Source: Oxalobacter formigenes (lineage in GTDB: Bacteria > Pseudomonadota > Gammaproteobacteria > Burkholderiales > Burkholderiaceae_D). From it: a stretch of 64,000 nt of DNA. The notes under the pieces were generated by a model that worked only from the letters and a program-made list of their open reading frames with translations, did not search any database and had not been told where the DNA came from. The DNA is taken from assembly GCF_027158485.1 (NCBI RefSeq), contig NZ_JAMKYJ010000003.1. One strand, given 5' to 3'. Positions 28,394 through 36,700 of this stretch are shown here, piece by piece. The translations under genes were made by a program, and so were the position numbers. Position 1 is the stretch's first letter; each line of letters opens with the position of its first letter.

Positions 28394-28783
28394 TCAAAAC
28401 ACTTGAACATGAATATTCGTACAGTCTTTATAAAAAACATTTTTACAACAATAACTTATCCATAAAAAACACAAAACGCTTTTAAAGCCGCAAAAATGTT
28501 TCCTTATATCAATATTTTTAGGTATTATATAACTTAAACATATACTTATATTTATTGACCTGATAATTCTGCGCTGATAATGTTCACACTTGACAATAAG
28601 GCAAAGTGTTAAAAACCAATACTGAGAAATTTATCAATATTAACCAATACTTATCATCCTTTTTTGTCGTTGTTTCCCGCAGGAAACATTCATCAATTTG
28701 CCAATATTGCGATTCGTCCGTCAAATGAAGAATTCCCGATTTTTGATGGATTTTTTATATATTGAACACATACGCACAAACAC
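28394..28783. other. AT-rich intergenic region
   Basis: 390 bp, markedly AT-rich compared with its surroundings, with no supported gene. It contains ACACTT (28586-28591) / AAGTGT (28614-28619) as a spaced inverted repeat with TTGACA overlapping its left arm, and TATAT sequences just upstream of the next ATG. It probably carries the promoter of the two-HTH protein. Confidence 0.5.
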
Positions 28784-29362
28784 ATGCCAAGACTGAAAAA
28801 AAAGGGAGCCTCCAATCTGGATACCCTTCCCAACGTTGTCATGGTAGAGCCTTCCAATGCGGAACTCGTTTCCGTAAAAAAGCATGCCAGGACTACCCGA
28901 AACGCTAAAAACAAACGAAGAACCCAAAAAGACCCTATTGAACTGTCACCCGACCAACAGGAATTGGTCAATATCAAAAACTCGCTCGGTTTGAGACATC
29001 AGGATTACGCCATCCTTCTGGGAATCGGCCTCCCCCGCCTTTCCTCATACACCTATGGGCGGACGGCGTCGGTACCGGCCGACGTCATGAAGACAGCCCG
29101 TCAGCTGCTTGCAGAAAATGCCGAGGCAACCCGGCTGTTGAAAGAAAAATTCAACCGGCCCATGTCTGAAATACTTCAGGAATGGGAAAACAAACTGGGC
29201 ACCACTTCCGATGCGGAACTTGCAGGCCTGATCGGCGTGGTCACCATGACCATCAACCGGTGGCGTAAAAACGAAACCAAGCCCGACCTTTCCGCCCTGA
29301 ACCGTTACGACCGCATCGTCAACCTCGTCGTCAACAACATCAAACAGCTGGTTTTACGATAA
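28784..29362 (+). CDS. Protein with two helix-turn-helix-like segments
   Basis: 192 residues; I do not recognise a named family. The first ~55 residues are highly basic and probably unstructured (KKHARTTRNAKNKRRTQK). Two separate helical regions follow, each resembling an XRE-type helix-turn-helix: LGLRHQDYAILLGIGLPRLS (about 68-87) and TTSDAELAGLIGVVTMTINRW (about 137-157). The spacing suggests one protein holding two DNA-binding modules. It is preceded by a long AT-rich region and followed by a terminator, so it is a single-gene unit. A DNA-binding role is inferred. Confidence 0.6.
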   Translation: MPRLKKKGASNLDTLPNVVMVEPSNAELVSVKKHARTTRNAKNKRRTQKDPIELSPDQQELVNIKNSLGLRHQDYAILLGIGLPRLSSYTYGRTASVPADVMKTARQLLAENAEATRLLKEKFNRPMSEILQEWENKLGTTSDAELAGLIGVVTMTINRWRKNETKPDLSALNRYDRIVNLVVNNIKQLVLR

Positions 29363-29380
29363 CCGCTTTTCGTTCTTGCC

Positions 29381-29418
29381 AATGGCTCCCGTCGATTGAT
29401 CTGACCGGAGCCATTTTT
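29381..29418 (+). terminator. Intrinsic terminator
   Basis: AATGGCTCC / GGAGCCATT, 9-bp stem, followed by T4, located 19 bp after the two-HTH gene. Confidence 0.75.
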
Positions 29419-29515
29419 ACGTTTTGTCGAGTACAATATTTAAATTAATGACACCGCAATCCCCTAAAGCCCCGTTTATAACGGTCTCCCTGAAACAATC
29501 ACTTTAACGGATGCC

Positions 29516-30271
29516 ATGAAAAGTAATTTCCCGTCAAACCTGCAAAATTTCGATTTTTCCATGATGCCCCCTTCCATTCTGGGACATCTCTCTTTTCAGT
29601 TTCGTACTCCCGACAAAGCCCCTTTTCCTGCCGGTACTCATCCACTGAATCTTTCGCTGGGCATTGAAGGAGAAAGAGACACCATACTGGTCGTTCCGGA
29701 AGGACTCGACACTGACAAACCCGTCAAACTGCTGGTCATGTTTCATGGCGCAGGCGGCAGTGCCGAAAAAGTCATGCCCTTTTTCAGAGACTGGGCCGAA
29801 AAAGAAAAATTTCTCCTGATGGTTCCCCAATCGACCTACATCACCTGGGACTTGACCGTAGGAGGCAACGGCCCCGATCTGGAAAAACTCGAAAAAGGCC
29901 TTGAAGAAGTCGCTTCCCGCTACAACATCGACAAAAACCATTTCGGTTTCTGCGGCTTCTCGGACGGCGCAAGCTACTCTCTTTCCATCGGATTATCCAA
30001 CGGCGAAATCGTTTCTCATGTCATCGCCCTGTCCGGCGGGTTCATGAACCTGTACGTTCCAAGAGGCAAGCCACTCGTATTCATCGCCCACAGTCCCGAG
30101 GACGAGCAGCTCCCGATGAAAACCAGCGGACTGCATCACTATAATGAACTGAAAAAAGAAGGCTACGACGTGGAATTCCTTGAATTCCACGGTCTTCACC
30201 TCATCCATCCACCTGTTGTGGAAAAAGCGATGGAATTTTTCATCAACCGCAGTCCCGGCCGCCCCCAATAA
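29516..30271 (+). CDS. Alpha/beta hydrolase, carboxylesterase/phospholipase type
   Basis: 251 residues. LLVMFHGAGGSAEK (about 76-89) is the oxyanion strand, GFCGFSDGASYSLS (about 143-156) contains the nucleophile elbow G-F-S-D-G, and FIAHSPEDEQLP and LEFHGLHLIHP supply the Asp and His of the triad. This matches predicted esterases of the LpqC/Esterase_phd-like group. No signal peptide is seen, so the protein should be cytoplasmic. Confidence 0.82.
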   Translation: MKSNFPSNLQNFDFSMMPPSILGHLSFQFRTPDKAPFPAGTHPLNLSLGIEGERDTILVVPEGLDTDKPVKLLVMFHGAGGSAEKVMPFFRDWAEKEKFLLMVPQSTYITWDLTVGGNGPDLEKLEKGLEEVASRYNIDKNHFGFCGFSDGASYSLSIGLSNGEIVSHVIALSGGFMNLYVPRGKPLVFIAHSPEDEQLPMKTSGLHHYNELKKEGYDVEFLEFHGLHLIHPPVVEKAMEFFINRSPGRPQ

Positions 30272-30279
30272 AAAAACAG

Positions 30280-30309
30280 ACCGGCATTTCCCGATCGGGA
30301 AATGCCGGT
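30280..30309. terminator. Perfect 30-bp palindrome after the esterase gene
   Basis: ACCGGCATTTCCCGA and its exact reverse complement, no spacer. T-rich sequence follows on the plus strand (mixed) and a T7 run on the minus strand. It is most likely a terminator for the esterase. Confidence 0.7.
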
Positions 30310-30458
30310 TTCACTCTTTCCACTTTTCCGCTTCTGCTTTTCCTCTATTTTTTTCCGATCTTCCCTGAGCATCCCCTTCCTTTTTTCCGATAAGGGACAT
30401 TCTTTTTCATACGATGACAAGCTGACAACGCTTGGCAGTTCTGACAGATCATGGCAGT

Positions 30459-31778
30459 ATGAGAAACGAACCGTCAACAAAAGAACGAATCGATATGTCC
30501 TTTACCGAACTTGCCTCGTTTCTTCAGGCGCAGACCGAACCGCACATTCTTTTCGACAGGGAATACAGGATCATTGCCGTCAATAGCGCCTTTCGAAAAT
30601 ACTGTAACCCCAAAACCTCAGTCATCGGCCGCACCTGTTACGAGGTTTCCCACAATTACACAAAGCCCTGCGATTATTCCGGCGAAACCTGTCCACTCGC
30701 AAAAAGCAGACATTCCGGAAAATCCGAGCGGGTACTGCACATGCATCACACTCCGGAAGGAGAGGAATACGTCAGCATCGAACTGACCCCCATCAAGAAT
30801 GCGTCAGGAGAAATCACCTGTTTCGTCGAAAAAATCGAACCGGTCAAAATAGCGAAAGGCCAGACAGTAAAAAACAGCCTGACCGGAAAATCCGCCGCTT
30901 ATACCCGAATGATGAATCTGGTTGAAAAAGCCGCTTCATCGGACATCAATACCCTGCTTTACGGAGAATCGGGAACCGGCAAGGAAGTCGTGGCCCAGGC
31001 CATTCACCGATCCGGAAAGCGGGCAGCCAAACCATTCATCGTCGTCGATTGCCCGGGCATTCCCGAAACCCACTTCGAAAGCGAGCTGTTCGGACAGGAA
31101 CGGCCAACGCATTCGAAAACAGGTTCCGCAAAAAGAGGATTGGTGGATGCCGCAGACGGGGGCACCCTTTTTCTGGACGAAGTCGGCGATCTTCCCCTTT
31201 CCATCCAGTCGAAACTGTTGCACCTTCTTGAAACCGGCGCTTACAGGCGTCATGGTTCTGCCGATTTGCGCCGTGCGGATATCCGGGTCATTTCCGCGAC
31301 AAGCCACAATCTCCGGAAAAAAACCGAAGACAAGCTGTTCAGGAAAGACCTCTATTACATGCTCGAAGCCTTTCCCATTCCTGTTCCGGCCGTAAGAGAC
31401 AGACTGGAAGACATTCCCCTTCTGATTGCATCCCTTCTGAAAAAAGTGGCGCCAGAAAGGAACCTGACACTCTCCGACGAAGCCATGTTTCTCCTCCAGA
31501 CCTACTCCTATCCGGGAAACGTCCGGGAATTGCGCAACTTCCTCGAACGGGCGGCACTCCTGTGTGAAAGCCATGAAATACGTCCCGAACATCTGTTGAT
31601 TCCCGAGCCGGAGAATGGTGAAAAACCGACAGCACAACAGATATCTCCGGATACACAATCAGGACAACTGCTTTCGACATTTTCCGGAAAACGCAAAACC
31701 CTGGCAAAAATGTTGGGTATCAGCGAACGCACGCTTTATCGCCGTCTCTCTGAACTTCATGAAAAACAGGAACGTTAA
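30459..31778 (+). CDS. PAS-AAA-Fis regulator without GAFTGA, upstream of frc
   Basis: About 439 residues from ATG 30459; a TTG at 30432 and an ATG at 30495 are alternatives, none with a strong ribosome site. It has a PAS domain (about 20-120) with a Cys-rich part (TCYEVSHNYTKPC...TCPL), then a sigma-54-activator-type AAA+ domain with Walker A GESGTGKE and Walker B GGTLFLDE, arginine-finger region RKDLYYMLEAF, and a Fis-type helix-turn-helix at the end (LAKMLGISERTLYRRL). The L1 loop that should read GAFTGA is ERPTHSKTGSA instead, so contact with sigma-54 is doubtful. It sits directly upstream of frc. Confidence 0.88.
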   Translation: MRNEPSTKERIDMSFTELASFLQAQTEPHILFDREYRIIAVNSAFRKYCNPKTSVIGRTCYEVSHNYTKPCDYSGETCPLAKSRHSGKSERVLHMHHTPEGEEYVSIELTPIKNASGEITCFVEKIEPVKIAKGQTVKNSLTGKSAAYTRMMNLVEKAASSDINTLLYGESGTGKEVVAQAIHRSGKRAAKPFIVVDCPGIPETHFESELFGQERPTHSKTGSAKRGLVDAADGGTLFLDEVGDLPLSIQSKLLHLLETGAYRRHGSADLRRADIRVISATSHNLRKKTEDKLFRKDLYYMLEAFPIPVPAVRDRLEDIPLLIASLLKKVAPERNLTLSDEAMFLLQTYSYPGNVRELRNFLERAALLCESHEIRPEHLLIPEPENGEKPTAQQISPDTQSGQLLSTFSGKRKTLAKMLGISERTLYRRLSELHEKQER

Positions 31779-31811
31779 AACAACCGGACTAATGAATCAT
31801 TTCAAACGCTC

Positions 31812-31839
31812 TTGATTTAAATAACTTATCGAGTAAAAT
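31812..31839 (+). promoter_or_regulatory. Candidate sigma-70 promoter for frc
   Basis: TTGATT (31812-31817), 16-bp spacer, TAAAAT (31834-31839). It lies about 180 bp upstream of the frc start, so the predicted leader is long. A second possible -10, TATACA, is at 31848-31853. Confidence 0.5.
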
Positions 31840-31909
31840 ATAGGGGCTATACATAAAGCTTGCTTCATTTTGAGATGTTATGCGAAGTGTTAGCAACCCA
31901 AGTTAGTAC

Positions 31910-31941
31910 CTTCAGCCCTTTGGGCGAAGTTTTTCTTTCTT
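31910..31941 (+). terminator. Terminator-like hairpin in the frc leader
   Basis: CTTC-A-GCCC / TTT / GGGC-GAAG with one bulged A, followed directly by TTTTTCTTTCTT. This has the form of an intrinsic terminator. It is 132 bp after the regulator's stop and 76 bp before the frc ATG, downstream of the candidate frc promoter. It may end the regulator transcript or act as an attenuator of frc. Confidence 0.65.
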
Positions 31942-32016
31942 GGCAGTTCCTTTCGGGGAAACAGCCACAGAGAATAAAAACCAAAAGTTGTACCAACGAC
32001 AAGGAAATGAGAAATT

Positions 32017-33303
32017 ATGACTAAACCATTAGATGGAATTAATGTGCTTGACTTTACCCACGTCCAGGCAGGTCCTGCCTGTACACAGATGATGGGTTTC
32101 TTGGGCGCAAACGTCATCAAGATTGAAAGACGTGGTTCCGGAGATATGACTCGTGGATGGCTGCAGGACAAACCAAATGTTGATTCCCTGTATTTCACGA
32201 TGTTCAACTGTAACAAACGTTCGATTGAACTGGACATGAAAACCCCGGAAGGCAAAGAGCTTCTGGAACAGATGATCAAGAAAGCCGACGTCATGGTCGA
32301 AAACTTCGGACCAGGCGCACTGGACCGTATGGGCTTTACTTGGGAATACATTCAGGAACTGAATCCACGCGTCATTCTGGCTTCCGTTAAAGGCTATGCA
32401 GAAGGCCACGCCAACGAACACCTGAAAGTTTATGAAAACGTTGCACAGTGTTCCGGCGGTGCTGCAGCTACCACCGGTTTCTGGGATGGTCCTCCAACCG
32501 TTTCCGGCGCTGCTCTGGGTGACTCCAACTCCGGTATGCACCTGATGATCGGTATTCTGGCCGCTCTGGAAATGCGTCACAAAACCGGCCGTGGTCAGAA
32601 AGTTGCCGTCGCTATGCAGGACGCTGTTCTGAATCTGGTTCGTATCAAACTGCGTGACCAGCAACGTCTGGAAAGAACCGGCATTCTGGCTGAATACCCA
32701 CAGGCTCAGCCTAACTTTGCCTTCGACAGAGACGGTAACCCACTGTCCTTCGACAACATCACTTCCGTTCCACGTGGTGGTAACGCAGGTGGCGGCGGCC
32801 AGCCAGGCTGGATGCTGAAATGTAAAGGTTGGGAAACCGATGCGGACTCCTACGTTTACTTCACCATCGCTGCAAACATGTGGCCACAGATCTGCGACAT
32901 GATCGACAAGCCAGAATGGAAAGACGACCCAGCCTACAACACATTCGAAGGTCGTGTTGACAAGCTGATGGACATCTTCTCCTTCATCGAAACCAAGTTC
33001 GCTGACAAGGACAAATTCGAAGTTACCGAATGGGCTGCCCAGTACGGCATTCCTTGCGGTCCGGTCATGTCCATGAAAGAACTGGCTCACGATCCTTCCC
33101 TGCAGAAAGTTGGTACCGTCGTTGAAGTTGTCGACGAAATTCGTGGTAACCACCTGACCGTTGGCGCACCGTTCAAATTCTCCGGATTCCAGCCGGAAAT
33201 TACCCGTGCTCCGCTGTTGGGCGAACATACCGACGAAGTTCTGAAAGAACTGGGTCTTGACGATGCCAAGATCAAGGAACTGCATGCAAAACAGGTAGTT
33301 TGA
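32017..33303 (+). CDS. frc: Formyl-CoA:oxalate CoA-transferase
   Basis: 428 residues, class III CoA-transferase. It moves CoA from formyl-CoA to oxalate, making oxalyl-CoA for decarboxylation by Oxc, the core of oxalate-based energy metabolism. Residues established for the O. formigenes enzyme are present at the exact positions: Gln17, Trp48 (in RGWLQ), catalytic Asp169 (in [10 protein letters not shown]) and the 258-262 GGGGQ loop. Codon use differs from the neighbours (CCA for Pro, CGT, GGT and GTT frequent), as expected of a very highly expressed gene. It is monocistronic with its own strong terminator; oxc is not in the window. Confidence 0.98.
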
Positions 33304-33724
33304 TCCGTCAGACTTTCTGGGCAAAACGGCACTCTCCGGAGTGCCGTTTTTTTGTCACACGAAACCCTAATCAAACAAGCACGTGCAATGATTCCACATC
33401 ATTGCGGCCACATTCATCCTTCGGGTCATTACTGCCCTGTTTGCCTTTCGCGCTTTCCAGCATCCCGCCAATCTCTTTCTTCCCGATTTGTGCTTGAGAA
33501 TAAACGATCTCACTACTGCCATAAACTGCCAAATTAATGCCACATTCAACATAAATGACATCAAAATATTCCAGAGTCAAGACATCCAAACAAATAAAAT
33601 ACACTTAACATATTGTTTTTAAAATGATTTATTTATAAAAAATAATCATTGTCGTATTGGACAGTTAGTAGATAGAATTAAACTATCCAGAACGATCATG
33701 ACTTACTCTAACGGAATAACAATC
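33304..33724. other. Intergenic region after frc
   Basis: About 420 bp. After the frc terminator I see no supported gene; short open frames on both strands have no family features. The last 130 bp are AT-rich and probably contain the promoter of the metallo-hydrolase gene. Confidence 0.55.
33323..33353 (+). terminator. Strong intrinsic terminator of frc
   Basis: AAAACGGCACTC-TCCG-GAGTGCCGTTTTTTT: 12-bp stem, 4-nt loop, T7. It begins 20 bp after the stop codon. Confidence 0.93.
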
Positions 33725-34678
33725 ATGTCAAATGTAACAACAGAACACCAATGCGGATGTGGTCATCACGCCGCTTCCAGTATTACCCTGCTCGTAGACA
33801 ACAAGGCCGGTGACGGTCTTGAATGTGTACACGGATTTGCCGCATGGATCAAAATCCGCGACCGACGCATTCTTTTCGATACCGGTCAAAAAGATGTCAT
33901 TCTGAAAAACGCCGAACGCCTGGGTATCAATCTGGCGGATGCGGAAGTACTGGTCATGAGCCACGGTCATGACGATCATACCGATAATCTGGCAGACTTT
34001 TACGCCATCAATCCGACCGCGCCGATGTACTGCGGACAGAATATCGAGGCCGACCGGTTTTGCTGCCGCCCCGGTGAACAATCCCTGAACTGGTCGCCTC
34101 CGGCCAGTGCAAAACAGGTATTTGCCAATTTGCCGCCAGAACAAAAACATATCCTCACCGCACCACACTATTTCCTGCCGGGCGTAGCAGCCACCGGACC
34201 GGTACCACGCCTGACGACTTTCGAGGATGTCGGCGATGCTCTCTTCCTTGATGCCGCCGGAACAAAACCCGATCCGGTTTCAGACGACATGTCCATGTGG
34301 TTCGAAACCGATAAAGGCCTCGTCATTCTTCTGGGTTGCTGCCATTCCGGCATCGTCAATACCGTCAACTACATCCGCAAAGTATCCGGTGTTGAAAAAG
34401 TGTCCGGCATCGTCGGCGGCATGCATCTCATTCGTGCGAATGAGGAACGTATGAAAAACACACTGGAAGCGATGAAGAGCTGGAATCTGGACTGGCTGAT
34501 CCCATGTCATTGCACCGGTGACAAGGCCATGCAACAGATGAAAGATTATCTGGGTGATAAAGTCACTTTCGGCTGTACCGGTACGGTTATCGAACTGGGA
34601 CAACTTCCCGAAAAACAGGAAGGCGATTTTTCGATGTGCAAAAAACATGCACATGCCTGCGGATGCGGATGTGCCTGA
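33725..34678 (+). CDS. MBL-fold metallo-hydrolase with Cys/His tails
   Basis: 317 residues from ATG 33725 (an ATG at 33698 adds nine). The metallo-beta-lactamase motif SHGHDDHTDN (His80, His82, Asp84, His85) and later LLGCCHSGIVNT and IPCHCTG fit the subgroup annotated as 7,8-dihydropterin-6-methyl-4-(beta-D-ribofuranosyl)aminobenzene-phosphate-synthase-like. Unusually, both ends carry metal-binding-like clusters: HQCGCGHH at residues 8-15 and KKHAHACGCGCA as the last twelve. Substrate and role are unknown. It is a single-gene unit with a strong terminator. Confidence 0.78.
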   Translation: MSNVTTEHQCGCGHHAASSITLLVDNKAGDGLECVHGFAAWIKIRDRRILFDTGQKDVILKNAERLGINLADAEVLVMSHGHDDHTDNLADFYAINPTAPMYCGQNIEADRFCCRPGEQSLNWSPPASAKQVFANLPPEQKHILTAPHYFLPGVAATGPVPRLTTFEDVGDALFLDAAGTKPDPVSDDMSMWFETDKGLVILLGCCHSGIVNTVNYIRKVSGVEKVSGIVGGMHLIRANEERMKNTLEAMKSWNLDWLIPCHCTGDKAMQQMKDYLGDKVTFGCTGTVIELGQLPEKQEGDFSMCKKHAHACGCGCA

Positions 34679-34836
34679 TATCAGTAAGAAACAAGCTTTA
34701 TGGAAAATTCTGTGCAATCGGCAAACTGAACGTTTTACACTATCTCACTTTCCGGAAACGATTTCAGACAAAGACCGAAATTTATAAAAAGCTGAATCCT
34801 TGTCGCAGCTGATTTATATCCATCACAGAATCCCTT

Positions 34837-34875
34837 CCAGCAAAAAAGCCAGCGTTATGCTGGCTTTTTTGCTGG
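34837..34875. terminator. Bidirectional terminator, 17-bp perfect stem
   Basis: CCAGCAAAAAAGCCAGC and its exact complement around a GTTAT loop. The A6 and T6 tracts lie within the stem. It separates the convergent MBL and AAA-ATPase genes. Confidence 0.9.
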
Positions 34876-34897
34876 ATACGATTTTAAAACGACAGGC

Positions 34898-36544
34898 TTA
34901 CCTCCGCCCTCTGAAAACGGCAGACTGATGGAAAGCCTCCAGTGAAACCGGTTCATTACTGTTGCCACACAAACGGCTGGTCAGTTTCAGCATTTCCTTG
35001 ATATCCCGTCCACTGGAATACGGAAAGTCGCGGACAAGATCTTCAATAAGCTTGTCAGACAATTCAACCTGAAACTGTTCAGACAGGGATTTCCACAATT
35101 TGATGGCATCCTCTTTCGGAGGCGTTTCATAACGGATCACCGCAATGCAACGGGAGAGAATAGCCTCATCCACATCATCGACACGATTGGTCGTCATGAA
35201 CAGCAAACCGTCAAAATATTCCAGCGTCCTCAAAAACTCCGCGACAATGGCGTTATGCTCCAGATCATTGTCGCGACGGCGGATATACACATCCGCCTCA
35301 TCCATTAACAAGATCGCATCCCAACGTGCCGCGCGCTGCAAAACGGTGGACAGTGCCGCTTCAACGCTTTCGCCTGACGTACCCAGCTGGCCGGAATGAA
35401 CACGATACAAAGGCTTGCCTGCAACCTCCGAATAGACTTCGGCCGTCAGTGTTTTCCCAAGGCCTGCCGCTCCCATACACAGGATCGTCGTTCCACCTGA
35501 TTTGCCTTCAATAATGTCATCGACCAGCATATCCGTATGCGCAGTCAAAATATCGATCAGCCTGCGGTGTTCTTCCGGCAAGACGAGTTTGTCCTTCAAT
35601 TCCGGCCTGTACTGGTATTCTTCCAGATTCTGGACATGTACCCAGCAATTTTCGTGCTGTTCAAGATAGAACATCCGGAGATAACAGTGAATCGGAATCT
35701 GTCCCGGCGTCCCGTCGATGATGCCTCCATCACCGGAATGCGTTTCAATCCGCCGTTCTATGACTTCTTCATCATTGACACATTTGATAGCCGTATCTTT
35801 CGGAATCCGGAATAACTCCAGGTTTTCGGACAATCTGGTTTCTCCCGGCCTGATCAGGAAACCGAAATCTCTTGCCAGAAACTGTTTTCCATAGAATGGC
35901 TGGAAAGTGGTGAAACGCTGGTGCTGTCTTTCGTATTCTTCCCTGAATTCCGGACATTCCTTGTAAAAGCCCTTTTGCGAGAGCAATTCGGGAATGGACA
36001 GTTTGCCCATCTCTCTCTGATAAAACAGAATGGCACTTGTCATGCCACTCCGCCATTGCTCCGGAACGGCATCGTCAACACGAGTGGTCGCGGCAATGGT
36101 ATTGGCCAGCAACTGGATACTGACATACGGCAGAGAAGGCTTGTCATATTCCCTTGGTACGTACTCGATACTGTCAATCAGCCAGGGAAGCAGGATACCG
36201 TCTTTACTGCGCCGGTAAAGCCAGCCATCAATGGCATCGATCGACAAATATTCCTTCAGTACCGGAACCAGCATCTCGAGAGTCGGAACGGTAAATGTTC
36301 CGCCTCTTGCTTTTCTGACATTGCGTTCACCGATCAATTGGAACAACAATCCCTGGTCATCATTTTTTTCAGCCAGACGCCACAACTGTCCAAACGCATC
36401 TTCGTCTTCATCGAAAAGATGATCCGGTACAAGAATCCGGCCATTAGTCAGGCCGTGTGAACCAAGATGTTTCACCAATGCAGAATCCTTGCTGACATTG
36501 GCCAGCAATTCATTAACCAGCGAAACAGAAAGATCAAACTCCAT
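34898..36544 (-). CDS. AAA-family ATPase of unknown role
   Basis: 548 residues from ATG 36544. The C-terminal ~230 residues form one AAA domain: Walker A CMGAAGLGKTL, Walker B AILLMDEADVYI, sensor 1 LLFMTTNRVDDVD, arginine finger region ILSRC, sensor 2 SGRDIKEMLKL. The large N-terminal part (about 300 residues) contains no domain I recognise. The AAA style (GAAGLGKT, MTTNR) is closer to substrate-remodelling AAA proteins than to proteases; no protease domain is present. It has no operon partner. Confidence 0.75.
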   Translation of the reverse strand: MEFDLSVSLVNELLANVSKDSALVKHLGSHGLTNGRILVPDHLFDEDEDAFGQLWRLAEKNDDQGLLFQLIGERNVRKARGGTFTVPTLEMLVPVLKEYLSIDAIDGWLYRRSKDGILLPWLIDSIEYVPREYDKPSLPYVSIQLLANTIAATTRVDDAVPEQWRSGMTSAILFYQREMGKLSIPELLSQKGFYKECPEFREEYERQHQRFTTFQPFYGKQFLARDFGFLIRPGETRLSENLELFRIPKDTAIKCVNDEEVIERRIETHSGDGGIIDGTPGQIPIHCYLRMFYLEQHENCWVHVQNLEEYQYRPELKDKLVLPEEHRRLIDILTAHTDMLVDDIIEGKSGGTTILCMGAAGLGKTLTAEVYSEVAGKPLYRVHSGQLGTSGESVEAALSTVLQRAARWDAILLMDEADVYIRRRDNDLEHNAIVAEFLRTLEYFDGLLFMTTNRVDDVDEAILSRCIAVIRYETPPKEDAIKLWKSLSEQFQVELSDKLIEDLVRDFPYSSGRDIKEMLKLTSRLCGNSNEPVSLEAFHQSAVFRGRR

Positions 36545-36638
36545 ATTAGCTTTCAACCGAACTGTGAAAATGCCTATTATCGGATAAAACAGGATTTTCC
36601 TGTTACTGCATTCATGAGATGAAAACAGGCAATAAACC

Positions 36639-36661
36639 GAAGCCAGCATAAAGCTGGCTTC
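36639..36661 (-). terminator. Hairpin after the histone-deacetylase-like gene
   Basis: GAAGCCAGC / GCTGGCTTC with a 5-nt loop, 40 bp beyond the stop codon on the minus strand, followed by a moderately T-rich stretch. Confidence 0.65.
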
Positions 36662-36700
36662 AGTCGTTTACAAAAAACATTCAAAAAACGGACAGGCGCA

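Noticed and set aside
28440..28660. Possible replication origin (TTATCCATA, TTATCAT and AT-rich DNA)
   Set aside because: The matches to the DnaA box are imperfect and not clustered, and no dnaA, dnaN or parAB genes are nearby.
31940..31957. Possible sigma-54 promoter before frc (TTGGCA followed by TTTCGG)
   Set aside because: The -24 GG is present but the -12 position reads CG rather than GC. The neighbouring regulator also lacks GAFTGA.
32029..33324. A 431-codon open frame antisense to frc
   Set aside because: frc is certain, and the antisense frame mirrors its codon bias. It has no ribosome site or domain.
33352..33604. Short open frames between frc and the metallo-hydrolase gene
   Set aside because: They overlap on both strands, lack ribosome sites and show no domain features.
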